Below are positions 1-8,399 of a stretch of 64,000 nt of DNA, piece by piece; position 1 is the stretch's first letter; the number at the start of each line of letters is the position of its first letter. The stretch spans positions 1-64,000 of the forward strand of contig NZ_VTXD01000022.1 in the NCBI RefSeq assembly GCF_013114625.1, read 5' to 3'. The position numbers and the translations under genes are program-made. The notes beneath the pieces were generated by a model, which was not told the origin of the DNA, ran no database searches, and saw nothing but the letters and a program-made list of their open reading frames with translations. The DNA comes from Vibrio sp. 99-70-13A1. GTDB lineage: Bacteria > Pseudomonadota > Gammaproteobacteria > Enterobacterales > Vibrionaceae.

Positions 1-355
1 ATACAGTAGTTATTATTATATATAAGATCAAGTGATTTTTGCTGTTAAAGTAATCATTATTAAATAAAATTTTATGGGGTTTTATTTTAACCCATTGATT
101 TATATTGATTTTCTTATTTTTAATTTTAATGCTTTGCTAGAAAGAGAGGAGATAAAAAATGTGATGAGTACTTGTTCTAGATTGAAATCCATACAGTAGT
201 TTCAATGCTATACAGTACTTTTTGACTCAATAGTCGTTTGGGAAACGCTATCTAGTTCTAGTTCTAGTTGGGTGGCTAGTGGCTATAGAGGCAATTGTTT
301 GAAAGGTATAGTTTGTGCCGGGTCGGATAGACTTTAGTTTAGAGCCAAAACACAA
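1..355. other. AT-rich gene-free stretch at left edge
   Basis: No convincing reading frame is seen. The decamer ATACAGTAGT occurs at 1-10 and again at 191-200, with the related TATACAGTACT at 209-219. A hexamer TCTAGT is repeated three times at 251-268. This may be the end of an intergenic region belonging to a gene outside the window. I see no RNA gene. Confidence 0.5.
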
Positions 356-376
356 AAAAGCGCTCTAGGCGCTTTT
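356..376. terminator. Intrinsic terminator
   Basis: AAAAGCGC at 356-363 pairs with GCGCTTTT at 369-376 around a 5-base loop. Runs of A and T flank it, so it could work in both directions. It lies just past the stop of the small minus-strand gene at 410-598. Confidence 0.75.
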
Positions 377-409
377 CTATGTCTTATGGTACTTATTTGT
401 TTCTATGAC

Positions 410-598
410 TTATCTTAGACTTACTTGAGAAAGCTTCGATCTCATTTCTAATTCGCCGATATTGAATTGGCGAACATCCATTGTCGCAAAGTCATTACAT
501 TTTTCGCATGAGTGATGGTGTTTTCCATCAAGATAATCATGCTTCATTACTAGGCTTGGCTGCTTACACCAATCACAAATGCCTTCAATTGTGAACAT
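410..598 (-). CDS. Small double-CxxC protein, unknown function
   Basis: A 62-residue protein that I do not recognise. It has two CxxC pairs (CDWC near residue 8 and CEKC near residue 31) with a His-rich stretch between them, which suggests a small zinc-binding knuckle. The frame can be extended to a GTG at 613, but the ATG at 598 has an AGGAG seven bases upstream, so I start there. It is monocistronic with a terminator directly downstream. The last codons resemble the bases after the stop (TAAGTCTAAGA then TAAGTCATAGA), a weak duplication across the stop. Confidence 0.6.
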   Translation of the reverse strand: MFTIEGICDWCKQPSLVMKHDYLDGKHHHSCEKCNDFATMDVRQFNIGELEMRSKLSQVSLR

Positions 599-766
599 AT
601 CAAATCTCCTCACCTGTATATGTCAGGTGTATTTTCGCGGCAGATTATGACACAACCAGGCATTAAAAGTTAATTCTTTGTTACTCTTTTTTGAGAGCGA
701 CATCGTTTGCTAGGTCAATAAAAATAAGAGTAAAGGGAAACTCGACTGATTAATGCTATGTAAAAT

Positions 767-1771
767 TCACTTTTTGGTAACATTTTGTAAAATGGTTTTT
801 AATGCGGCATTCAATCGTTTCATCTCATCATCACTCCCATGTAGGTCTGGGTGATAAATTTTTGATAACTGCTTATACCTAATTTTGATCGACTTAGGGG
901 GTGGAATTGAATTTGCACTATACCCAAATAGTGCACATGCAATCTTAAGCTTTTGGGTATCTTTGGAAGCTTGATGCTTTTTCACTTCTCGAAACATTGC
1001 TTCTAACTGACGCTTCTGCTGCTTAATCGTGAAATTTTTTGATTTGACTTGAGCTTCTAATGCTTGATGCTGCTCATTTGCTTTGTGTGATTGCTTAGTT
1101 CGCACTTTTTTGAAAGCAATGGCTAGCCCACCGAGTAATATCAATAATACAGAGATTGATAAATAGTCGGATGTAACAAGAAAGGGTGCAGGAGTAGGTG
1201 CTCGATTTGGTTCAACTAGACTGCCTGATTGTTCTTCTTCACTAAAGGCACTATTGAGCTGTTCTATCTCCGAGATCTGTTTCTCGCGCCGAGCATTAAA
1301 TTTAGCTTCTAAAACACGGCTGTAACCGTCTTGTGCGTTATCATCGTAATAAGTGGCAACTTGATACCATACTTCAGCTAAATCAAGAGGGTTTAATGTT
1401 GAATAAGGGTAGTGCTCATAAATTTTTGCGAGTTCTAGAGGGGCGGTGGGGTTGCCTCTGCTGGCTAGTTGGCTATACCAGCGAATGGCAGCTTGTGGGT
1501 TTTTCTCTGTTCCTATCCCTAACGCTAGAAAGTTAGCCAGTTTTAATTGAGATTTTATATGCCCATTTTCAGCTGCTTGTGAATACCAGTAAAAAGCATT
1601 GTCAGCATTTGCTTCTACATCAACACCAAGGTCATACGATTGAGCAAGTAAGTATTGAGATTGAGGGTCTTGCTGCTGCGCTTTCTCAGTCAAACTAGTA
1701 ATCGTATCTGCTTGTGTGAAAAAAGCAGAGAAGCAAAATAGAGCAGTGATGATTCGTACTATTATTGACAT
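767..1771 (-). CDS. Membrane-anchored Sel1-repeat protein with C-terminal J domain
   Basis: A 334-residue protein. It starts with a cleavable-looking signal peptide (residues 1-21), followed by two Sel1-like repeats (about 33-105) in the presumed periplasm. One membrane helix (202-220) precedes a charged coiled coil (about 225-270). A J-domain-like end carries HPD at 307-309. J domains recruit and stimulate DnaK-type Hsp70, which is cytoplasmic, so the protein probably spans the inner membrane with Sel1 outside and the J domain inside. This architecture is inferred from sequence. The substrate is unknown. It lies downstream of the OmpA-like gene and is separated from it by a strong terminator. 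Confidence 0.75.
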   Translation of the reverse strand: MSIIVRIITALFCFSAFFTQADTITSLTEKAQQQDPQSQYLLAQSYDLGVDVEANADNAFYWYSQAAENGHIKSQLKLANFLALGIGTEKNPQAAIRWYSQLASRGNPTAPLELAKIYEHYPYSTLNPLDLAEVWYQVATYYDDNAQDGYSRVLEAKFNARREKQISEIEQLNSAFSEEEQSGSLVEPNRAPTPAPFLVTSDYLSISVLLILLGGLAIAFKKVRTKQSHKANEQHQALEAQVKSKNFTIKQQKRQLEAMFREVKKHQASKDTQKLKIACALFGYSANSIPPPKSIKIRYKQLSKIYHPDLHGSDDEMKRLNAALKTILQNVTKK

Positions 1772-1791
1772 AATAATTATCTAATTCTAAT

Positions 1792-1823
1792 AAAAAGGCT
1801 CAGTAATGATACTGAGCCTTTTT
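1792..1823. terminator. Strong bidirectional-looking terminator
   Basis: A perfect 14-bp stem (1792-1805 with 1810-1823) has a 4-base loop and A/T tracts on both sides. It ends the minus-strand OmpA-like gene four bases beyond its stop. Confidence 0.9.
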
Positions 1824-1826
1824 TGA

Positions 1827-2495
1827 TTATTTCAGAGGAAGAATCTGAATTTCTACGCGGCGGTTACAAGAACGACCTTGAGAAGTTTTATTATCGCATA
1901 TTGGGTAACGTTCACCATTACCTCGTGCAATGGCACGTCCTGGAGCAACATCTTGTGAGATGAAGAATGAACGAACAGATTCAGCGCGACGCTCTGATAA
2001 AATTTGGTTTGATGATTCGCTGCCTGTGCTATCAGTATGACCGTCAATCACTAAACTAGTATCTGGGTATTCAACAAGAATACGAGAAATGCCACGAAGT
2101 GTTTTGTGAATGCTTGGTTCAAGAGCATAAGAACCAGACTCAAACCCAATGCCATTTTCTAAGCGAAGTAATAGTTGGTTTTCACCTACACGCTCTACTT
2201 GGACGCCAGAATCTAATAGCTCATTGCGCAAAGCTTGCTCTTGTTGGTCGAAGTAATACCCAACACCGCCACCAACAGCACCGCCTGCAGCAGCACCAAT
2301 AAGAGCGCGTTTACGGCGATCTTTAGAATCATCACCGGTCGCTGCACCAGCAACTGCGCCAGCAATAGCACCAATTAGAGCACCTGTTGTAGCTGAGTTT
2401 GTTTCCGATTCACCAGTTGTAGCGTTTTGACGCTGAGTAGCCTGACAGCCAGTAAGAGCAATGGTAAGTGCAAGTGCTAGAGTGATTTTTTTCAA
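1827..2495 (-). CDS. OmpA-family lipoprotein (YiaD type)
   Basis: A 222-residue outer-membrane lipoprotein. A lipobox (LTGC, Cys16) follows a short signal peptide. Next comes a glycine-zipper segment rich in GAxxGAxxG (about 38-80), then a C-terminal OmpA domain with the peptidoglycan-binding pattern DGHTDSTGS and LSERRAESV. It probably tethers the outer membrane to peptidoglycan. The start codon is TTG, with GGAG about nine bases upstream. The E. coli relative is YiaD. It is monocistronic with its own terminator. Confidence 0.9.
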   Translation of the reverse strand: MKKITLALALTIALTGCQATQRQNATTGESETNSATTGALIGAIAGAVAGAATGDDSKDRRKRALIGAAAGGAVGGGVGYYFDQQEQALRNELLDSGVQVERVGENQLLLRLENGIGFESGSYALEPSIHKTLRGISRILVEYPDTSLVIDGHTDSTGSESSNQILSERRAESVRSFFISQDVAPGRAIARGNGERYPICDNKTSQGRSCNRRVEIQILPLK

Positions 2496-2641
2496 GTTTT
2501 GGTCTCCGTATAATAATGCTGTGGCGAGCCATAAATAATACTTATCATGGTTAATATTTTATGGCCATGGTAAACATACTATTGCTTTTGGCTAATATAC
2601 TATTCTGTATAACAACGCGATTAGGTATTGTAAAGTCTTGG

Positions 2642-3331
2642 TTAAGCTTTACTTATGCGTTTAGCGGCTTGAGCCCCTGCAACTGGGCGATTAACAGACA
2701 ACTTACGTCCTTTTTTCAACCCAACTTCATAGTCAGCCGTTAAGTTTTTCATCGCCTCACGTAACTGCTGTTTAAATGTTTCGCGGTCAATGTTTTTAAA
2801 TTCTTTATCAATATAGTTATTGATTTTATTATTGGACTCGTCATCTGGGGTGATAGTCGGCAGCTTTTCAAGGGCGCCTTCAACCCAACCCGAAACAAAT
2901 GAATTAACACGACGTGTCACTTCTAAAGTACTGGTACCAGAACCAGCAAATCCATTTCTAAATTGTCCGGTATGTTCATTTAGTTCACGGTAGACAATAT
3001 CAAAAGCAAAAGCTGCAAAAATAGCTCGGTCTGCTTCACCGATAAATTCAACACGCTTCAACCCTTTATGGTTGAGTAAAACAGCCTCAACACCAAATTT
3101 AGTATTGATACCGCGGATAACACGCAAAACCGTTGAGCTGATGTTTGCTGGTAATAAATGGCTAGACTGGGTTTTTCCCATCTTGATGAATTCAATATCG
3201 TCTTTCTCAAGACCATACTTAAGCATTAAATTATGGGCCATTTTAATCGCATTGGCCGCTTCATTTACGTTCGCTGAATTACCTAATTCAAGGCATTTAG
3301 CAATTTTCTTAAGAGCTTTTTTCTTATCCAT
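2642..3331 (-). CDS. DUF2786 domain protein
   Basis: A 229-residue soluble protein. The first about 40 residues (KALKKIAKCLELGNSANVNE then AANAIKMAHNLMLKYGL) match the DUF2786 helical domain. The remainder is mixed and ends in a basic tail (KKGRKLSVNRPVAGAQAAK). There is no signal peptide and no catalytic motif that I recognise. DUF2786 proteins are common in phages and mobile elements as well as chromosomes, but nothing mobile flanks it here. Confidence 0.8.
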   Translation of the reverse strand: MDKKKALKKIAKCLELGNSANVNEAANAIKMAHNLMLKYGLEKDDIEFIKMGKTQSSHLLPANISSTVLRVIRGINTKFGVEAVLLNHKGLKRVEFIGEADRAIFAAFAFDIVYRELNEHTGQFRNGFAGSGTSTLEVTRRVNSFVSGWVEGALEKLPTITPDDESNNKINNYIDKEFKNIDRETFKQQLREAMKNLTADYEVGLKKGRKLSVNRPVAGAQAAKRISKA

Positions 3332-3703
3332 CGACTAACTATTCATTTCCGCAAATTTAGAAAAGTCCGACATTTTACCTGTTTTCGTGAATAACAGAAA
3401 GCCCTAACTATTGAGAGGCGAAAAGCGCACAAGCAAATGACACCTTCTCAGCTATGGCAGGTTTCTATATTGGAGTGCGGGACAGAGCGATTAACTGACT
3501 ATTTTAAAAGTAATTTGATTGTATTTTAGAGGTGAGCTTGGTGCGAAATCGAAGGGTCTTTAGTGAAAAGTGGACTTTCAGTTAGAGGATAATAAAACGC
3601 CATCACACAATATTGATGGCGTTTATTGATGAGTGCTTATATGTAGAAGCGCTTATGCTGCAGAACTTATGCAGAAGAACGCATTGAAAAGCTTAGTTTT
3701 GAT
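3332..3703. other. Gene-free interval
   Basis: Apart from the terminator at 3595-3624 I see no conserved structure. A 31-codon plus-strand frame starting at 3438 has no convincing ribosome site and is probably chance. Confidence 0.5.
3595..3624 (-). terminator. Terminator of the DUF3334 gene
   Basis: An 11-bp perfect stem (3595-3605 with 3614-3624) has an 8-base loop. On the minus strand a T-rich tail follows. It lies about 80 bp beyond the stop at 3704. Confidence 0.75.
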
Positions 3704-4393
3704 TTAGATACCAAGCTCATCAAGTAGATCAGCGGCAGAATCATTTTTGTTTGTTTCAGCTGGCCCCTGTTTCTTCGTTTCCTGCATTTGCTTTTGTGTC
3801 GCTTCTAAAATGCTATCAGGGCATTCATCTTCAGCGACTTCAAATTCTTCTAGTTGGATAAACTCGGTTTTGTCCATTGCGAGTTCAAGGTAGAAGATAT
3901 TGTTATTTGCCGTTGAGAATGTTACTCGGCGTGCTTGAGGGCGATCTAGGTTGGTATCGACAGATAAGTTTACTTGCTTATTTAAAGCCAACATCTTTGG
4001 TTGGTTTTGAGTGATGTTGGTTTGTAGCTCTTTACGGATTTTATTAGTGAAATCGCCAACAAGTTGGTTCATTAATTCACCTAATACGTCGCCAACTTCA
4101 TCTGAAGTGTGAAGTACAGCAAGCTCGTCTTCTGGCATGCCCATATTGCGCATATAGTTGGTATAAATTTCTAATGCTGCTTTTGAGGTGAAATTGATCA
4201 CCACTAAACCAGAGAAACCACCATCAAATAATACGAAGCAACCAAAATCTGGCTTAAGGCTAGTTTTGTTAATCTTTTGAACCATAGCTGAATACGATAC
4301 TTGAGAAGCAGTAGCTGAAGTCAGTACGCCAGATACCGATTGGCAAAGCTTAAGTAGGATATCTTCTGTTGTGACTGTCTTGTTTTTTTTCAT
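3704..4393 (-). CDS. DUF3334 protein, CheX/CheC-like
   Basis: A 229-residue cytoplasmic protein of the DUF3334 family, known mainly from marine gammaproteobacteria. Residues about 97-118 contain ELMNQLVGD, giving an ExxN pair (E106, N109) on a predicted helix. This resembles the catalytic helix of CheX/CheC phosphatases, which remove phosphate from CheY-type response regulators. The ending SAADLLDELGI is an acidic amphipathic tail that could dock a partner. The phosphatase role is inference from the motif. No chemotaxis gene is adjacent. Confidence 0.75.
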   Translation of the reverse strand: MKKNKTVTTEDILLKLCQSVSGVLTSATASQVSYSAMVQKINKTSLKPDFGCFVLFDGGFSGLVVINFTSKAALEIYTNYMRNMGMPEDELAVLHTSDEVGDVLGELMNQLVGDFTNKIRKELQTNITQNQPKMLALNKQVNLSVDTNLDRPQARRVTFSTANNNIFYLELAMDKTEFIQLEEFEVAEDECPDSILEATQKQMQETKKQGPAETNKNDSAADLLDELGI

Positions 4394-4619
4394 TGTTATA
4401 TGCTCTTGAGGGTTCGTATTAACGAAATGTTATTCAGTATACTTCCTGATAAAATAAGAGGAAAGAGACCATTTCTGTCATTCTTGCATTGAGATTCTTA
4501 TTTGATCACCTTTTTATATGAACTTATTAGTAGTAAAGTGACGAAATTCAAATAAATATATTAAAAACCACTCATTACCCATTGCTGATAGGATCAGCGA
4601 AGTAGGGGGCAGGAAGCAA

Positions 4620-7600
4620 ATGTTACCAAGACTTCAACTCAATATTGATGTCGATCCAGTAGTTGTAAGCTTTTTACAGGAGTTAAAAGCGGCTGGCTTT
4701 ACTGGCGATATCGAATCTCAATATTCTAGCCGCTTAGCGGTTGCCACTGATAACAGTGTTTATCAACAATTACCTCAAGCGGTTGTTCACCCTCGAACGA
4801 CTAAAGATGTCACGCTTATTGGTAAGATTAGCTCACAATCCACTTATGAGAGAGTTACTTTTTCTCCGCGGGGCGGTGGAACGGGTACGAATGGACAATC
4901 GCTGACAAAAGGTGTTGTTGTTGATTTGTCTCGTCATATGAATCAAGTTCTTGAAATTAATGAAAAGGAAGGCTGGGTTCGTGTTCAATCTGGGGTTGTT
5001 AAAGACCAGTTGAATGACGCTGTTCGCCCATTTGGTTATTTTTTCTCTCCAGATCTTTCTACCAGTAATCGAGCAACGCTAGGTGGAATGATTAACACGG
5101 ACGCTTCAGGGCAAGGTTCGTTGAAATACGGCAAAACATCAGATCATGTATTGTCTTTACAAGCAGTCTTTGCTGATGGGTCTTGTTTAGAATCTGATTT
5201 ATCTCACGGATTGCCAAGTGAAGGTGAATTTGCTCACCAAGCACTTGAGGTAACAGAAAAGGTTTGCCGTGAAAAACGTGCAGAAATCCTTAACAAATTC
5301 CCTCCACTTAACCGTTTTCTAACGGGTTATGATTTAAAAAATGCCATTGATGAACATGACGACAGTTTCAACTTAACTCGTGTTCTGTGTGGTGCTGAAG
5401 GTTCACTTGCTTTTATTACTGAGGCAAAACTCAATTTAACACCCATTCCTAAAGCCAGAACTTTAGTGAATGTGAAATATAACTCGTTTGATTCAGCATT
5501 GCGTAACGCTCCCTTTATGGTTGAAGCGAGTGCATTGTCTGTTGAAACGGTTGACTCAAGAGTTTTAAATTTAGCGAAACAAGACATTGTTTGGCATACC
5601 GTGAGTGACTTGTTGACCGATGTTCCGAATAAGGAAATGCTTGGTATCAACATGGTTGAATTTGCGGGGCAAAATGAAGCAGAAGTTGAAGCACAAGTAA
5701 AAGCGTTGACTGCACAGCTTGAAACCATGCTAGAGACTGAACAAGCGGGTGTCATTGGTTTTCAGGTCTGCAGTGATCTTGCCAGTATTGGTCGCATTTA
5801 TAACATGCGAAAGAAGGCTGTGGGTCTACTGGGAGCAGCGAAAGGCAGTGCTAAACCTGTGGCATTTGCTGAAGATACTTGTGTTCCGCCAGAGAACCTT
5901 GCCGATTTTATCGTTGAGTTCCGAGAGCTACTTGATAATAAGTCACTTAATTACGGCATGTTTGGTCATGTTGATGCGGGTGTACTTCATGTTCGTCCTG
6001 CTTTGGATCTTTGTGATCCAAAACAAGAAGCGCTGATGCATGAGATCTCTGATGAAGTGGTCAAGCTGGTGGCGAGATATGGCGGTCTAATGTGGGGTGA
6101 ACACGGGAAAGGCTTCCGTTCAGAATATGGTCCTGACTTCTTTGGTGATGAACTCTTTACTGAGTTGAGAAGAGTGAAAGCCGCATTCGACCCTCATAAT
6201 AAGATGAATCCAGGTAAAATTTGTACTCCACTTGATAGTGATGCTCAGTTGGTAAAAGTTACCGATACTAAGCGTGGCTACTACGATAGACAAATAGATG
6301 TAAAAGTACGCGATAGTTTTAAACAAGCCATGGAATGTAATGGTAACGGCTTGTGCTTTAACTATGATACTAGCTCTCCAATGTGTCCTTCAATGAAGGT
6401 AACCGCTGATCGCCGTCATTCACCGAAAGGAAGAGCTGGGTTAGTAAGAGAGTGGTTACGTCAATTAACGGAACAAGGCATAGATATACTCGACTTAGAA
6501 GCACAAGCTCTTAAGAACGATACGCCCGTTAAAACGATGATTGATCGAATCCGCAATAGTATGAATAAGCGTCATGAGTATGATTTCTCTCATGAAGTCT
6601 ATGAAGCTATGAATGGTTGCTTAGCTTGTAAAGCGTGTGCGAGTCAGTGTCCAATAAAAGTGGATGTGCCAAGTTTCCGATCTCGTTTCTTAAATATTTA
6701 CTACTCTCGTTACCAACGTCCAGCCAAGGACTATCTTGTAGCAAATATTGAAACCATGCTTCCATTGATGGCGAAAGCACCAAAAGTGGTGAATACCGTT
6801 ATTTCACAGAAGTGGGTAGCAAGCTTAACTGCAAGTACGGTTGGTTATATAGATACACCATTAATGTCTGTACCGACTTTATCTAAGCGTGTGTCGAATA
6901 AAAACCTTCAACTGTTCGATTTGCACTATCTTGCTGGCTTATCTGCCGATGAGAAGCAGCAGCATGTTTTGATTGTACAAGACCCGTTTACTAGCTTTTA
7001 TGATGCAGAAGTTGTCGATGATTTTGTCATTTTGGCTCAGAAGTTAGGTAAAACTCCGGTTCTATTGCCGTTCAAACCAAATGGAAAAGCTCAGCATATT
7101 AAAGGCTTCTTAAATCGATTTGCTAAGAACGCCAAAAGTACAGCTGACTTCTTATCCTTGGTTGCTGAGTTAGGTGTACCTTTGGTGGGGGTGGATCCAG
7201 CATTAGTGCTTTGTTACCGAGATGAATATACGGAAGTGCTTGGTGATAAGCGCGGAGAGTTTGATGTATTAACGGTACATGAGTGGCTATACCCAAGGTT
7301 AGGTGAGTTCGATGCTCAATCACGCGACTCAGAAGCTTGGTATCTATTTGCACACTGTACTGAAAAGACAAAAATGCCTAATGCTGAAAAAGAGTGGGGG
7401 GCTATATTTACTCACTTCGGCGCAACGCTAAACACAGTGCCTGTAGGTTGCTGTGGCATGGCGGGAACCTTCGGTCATGAAGTGGATAAATTTCAGATGT
7501 CGAAAGACATCTATGGTTTAAGCTGGAAGCCTCGATTGGAAGACTTACCCAAAGAGCGTTGTTTGGTTACTGGTTATTCTTGCAGAAGCCAAGTCAAACG

Positions 7601-7655
7601 TTTTGAAGGTGAGAAGCTTGCGCATCCATTGCAAGTGCTTGCAAAACTCATTTAA
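4620..7655 (+). CDS. ydiJ: FAD/Fe-S D-2-hydroxyacid dehydrogenase (YdiJ type)
   Basis: A 1011-residue protein, full length for the YdiJ family. The N-terminal half is a PCMH-type FAD-binding oxidase with the loop PRGGGTGTNGQSLTKG near residue 83 and a C-terminal FAD-oxidase cap. The C-terminal half has two cysteine clusters for iron-sulfur centres, the second being CLACKACASQCP, and a CCG-type motif (VGCCGMAGTFGHE) near 940. Family members oxidise D-2-hydroxyacids such as D-2-hydroxyglutarate or D-lactate and pass electrons onward through the Fe-S centres. The exact substrate cannot be read here. The start has AGGA seven bases upstream. It is monocistronic with a terminator close behind. Confidence 0.9.
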   Translation: MLPRLQLNIDVDPVVVSFLQELKAAGFTGDIESQYSSRLAVATDNSVYQQLPQAVVHPRTTKDVTLIGKISSQSTYERVTFSPRGGGTGTNGQSLTKGVVVDLSRHMNQVLEINEKEGWVRVQSGVVKDQLNDAVRPFGYFFSPDLSTSNRATLGGMINTDASGQGSLKYGKTSDHVLSLQAVFADGSCLESDLSHGLPSEGEFAHQALEVTEKVCREKRAEILNKFPPLNRFLTGYDLKNAIDEHDDSFNLTRVLCGAEGSLAFITEAKLNLTPIPKARTLVNVKYNSFDSALRNAPFMVEASALSVETVDSRVLNLAKQDIVWHTVSDLLTDVPNKEMLGINMVEFAGQNEAEVEAQVKALTAQLETMLETEQAGVIGFQVCSDLASIGRIYNMRKKAVGLLGAAKGSAKPVAFAEDTCVPPENLADFIVEFRELLDNKSLNYGMFGHVDAGVLHVRPALDLCDPKQEALMHEISDEVVKLVARYGGLMWGEHGKGFRSEYGPDFFGDELFTELRRVKAAFDPHNKMNPGKICTPLDSDAQLVKVTDTKRGYYDRQIDVKVRDSFKQAMECNGNGLCFNYDTSSPMCPSMKVTADRRHSPKGRAGLVREWLRQLTEQGIDILDLEAQALKNDTPVKTMIDRIRNSMNKRHEYDFSHEVYEAMNGCLACKACASQCPIKVDVPSFRSRFLNIYYSRYQRPAKDYLVANIETMLPLMAKAPKVVNTVISQKWVASLTASTVGYIDTPLMSVPTLSKRVSNKNLQLFDLHYLAGLSADEKQQHVLIVQDPFTSFYDAEVVDDFVILAQKLGKTPVLLPFKPNGKAQHIKGFLNRFAKNAKSTADFLSLVAELGVPLVGVDPALVLCYRDEYTEVLGDKRGEFDVLTVHEWLYPRLGEFDAQSRDSEAWYLFAHCTEKTKMPNAEKEWGAIFTHFGATLNTVPVGCCGMAGTFGHEVDKFQMSKDIYGLSWKPRLEDLPKERCLVTGYSCRSQVKRFEGEKLAHPLQVLAKLI

Positions 7656-7665
7656 GATATTTATT

Positions 7666-7688
7666 AAGCCTAGCTTCCTGCTAGGCTT
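7666..7688 (+). terminator. Terminator of ydiJ
   Basis: A 9-bp stem (7666-7674 with 7680-7688) has a 5-base loop and is followed by a T run. It lies ten bases after the ydiJ stop. Confidence 0.9.
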
Positions 7689-7700
7689 TTTTATATAGGT

Positions 7701-7748
7701 TGCTTAGTGCTTAGTGCTTAGTGCTTAGTGCTTAGTGCTTAGTGCTTA
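7701..7748. repeat. Heptamer tandem repeat TGCTTAG x6.9
   Basis: Six perfect copies of TGCTTAG and a partial seventh run head to tail just after the ydiJ terminator. The array lies 54 bp before the next start codon. It is one of several heptamer arrays in this window. Confidence 0.97.
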
Positions 7749-7802
7749 TATGTGTTTGCATTTCGAGGGCGAATTGTGAGTACATCAAAACAAGGATGTT
7801 AA

Positions 7803-8264
7803 ATGAAGACTCTTGAATTAAAAATCCCACCGGTAGCGGTATTCATATTTCTATTGCTACTTTCATATGGTTTTAGCCAGCATGCTGAATTTGGTTATGT
7901 AAAACTTCCGTTCACTACCAGCTTATTGATCGTTGGAACTGTTATTAGTGTTGTTATCGGTCTGTCCGGAGTCTGGGAGTTTAGAAAGCACAAGACGACA
8001 GTAAACCCAACGAAACCAGATGGCGCTTCTACTATCGTTGATTCAGGGGTTTACGGATACACTCGTAACCCAATGTATTTAGGGCTTTTTATTCTACTGT
8101 TTAGTCTCGGCTATTATTTTCAAAACCTAGTGAGCATTTCGTTTAGTTTTCTGTTTGTTATCTACATGAATCAGTTCCAAATAAAGGCAGAAGAAAAAAT
8201 ATTGGAGCAGCTATTTGGAGCGAGTTATGTCGATTATCAGCAGAAAGTAAGGCGGTGGATCTAG
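7803..8264 (+). CDS. Isoprenylcysteine/phospholipid methyltransferase-like membrane protein
   Basis: A 153-residue protein with about four membrane helices. The C-terminal half has the ICMT/PEMT-type signature: GVYGYTRNPMYLG near residue 82, then KAEEKILEQLFGASYVDYQ and a final VRRWI. These proteins are integral-membrane SAM-dependent methyltransferases that act on lipid or prenyl substrates. The bacterial substrate is generally unknown, and no prenylation gene is nearby. The ribosome site is AAGGA. It appears monocistronic. Confidence 0.8.
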   Translation: MKTLELKIPPVAVFIFLLLLSYGFSQHAEFGYVKLPFTTSLLIVGTVISVVIGLSGVWEFRKHKTTVNPTKPDGASTIVDSGVYGYTRNPMYLGLFILLFSLGYYFQNLVSISFSFLFVIYMNQFQIKAEEKILEQLFGASYVDYQQKVRRWI

Positions 8265-8399
8265 AGGGTTTAATGAATAAATTGATAATAGATATCATTT
8301 ATAAAATATTGATCACATTTATCAATTTCATGACTTTTACGTGCTTTGGATATGAATTAGATTTCACCTGAATTTATAATAAATATATAAGGTTAGGTT

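Noticed and set aside
3438-3533. Short plus-strand frame in the gap before the DUF3334 gene
   Set aside because: About 31 codons, no Shine-Dalgarno and no recognisable features; probably chance.
5327-5755. Antisense 142-codon frame within ydiJ
   Set aside because: It is a shadow of a highly conserved gene on the other strand, with no ribosome site.
7701-7748. Possible CRISPR array from regular repeats
   Set aside because: The units are contiguous heptamers without spacers. No cas genes are present, and the same holds for all other arrays in the window.
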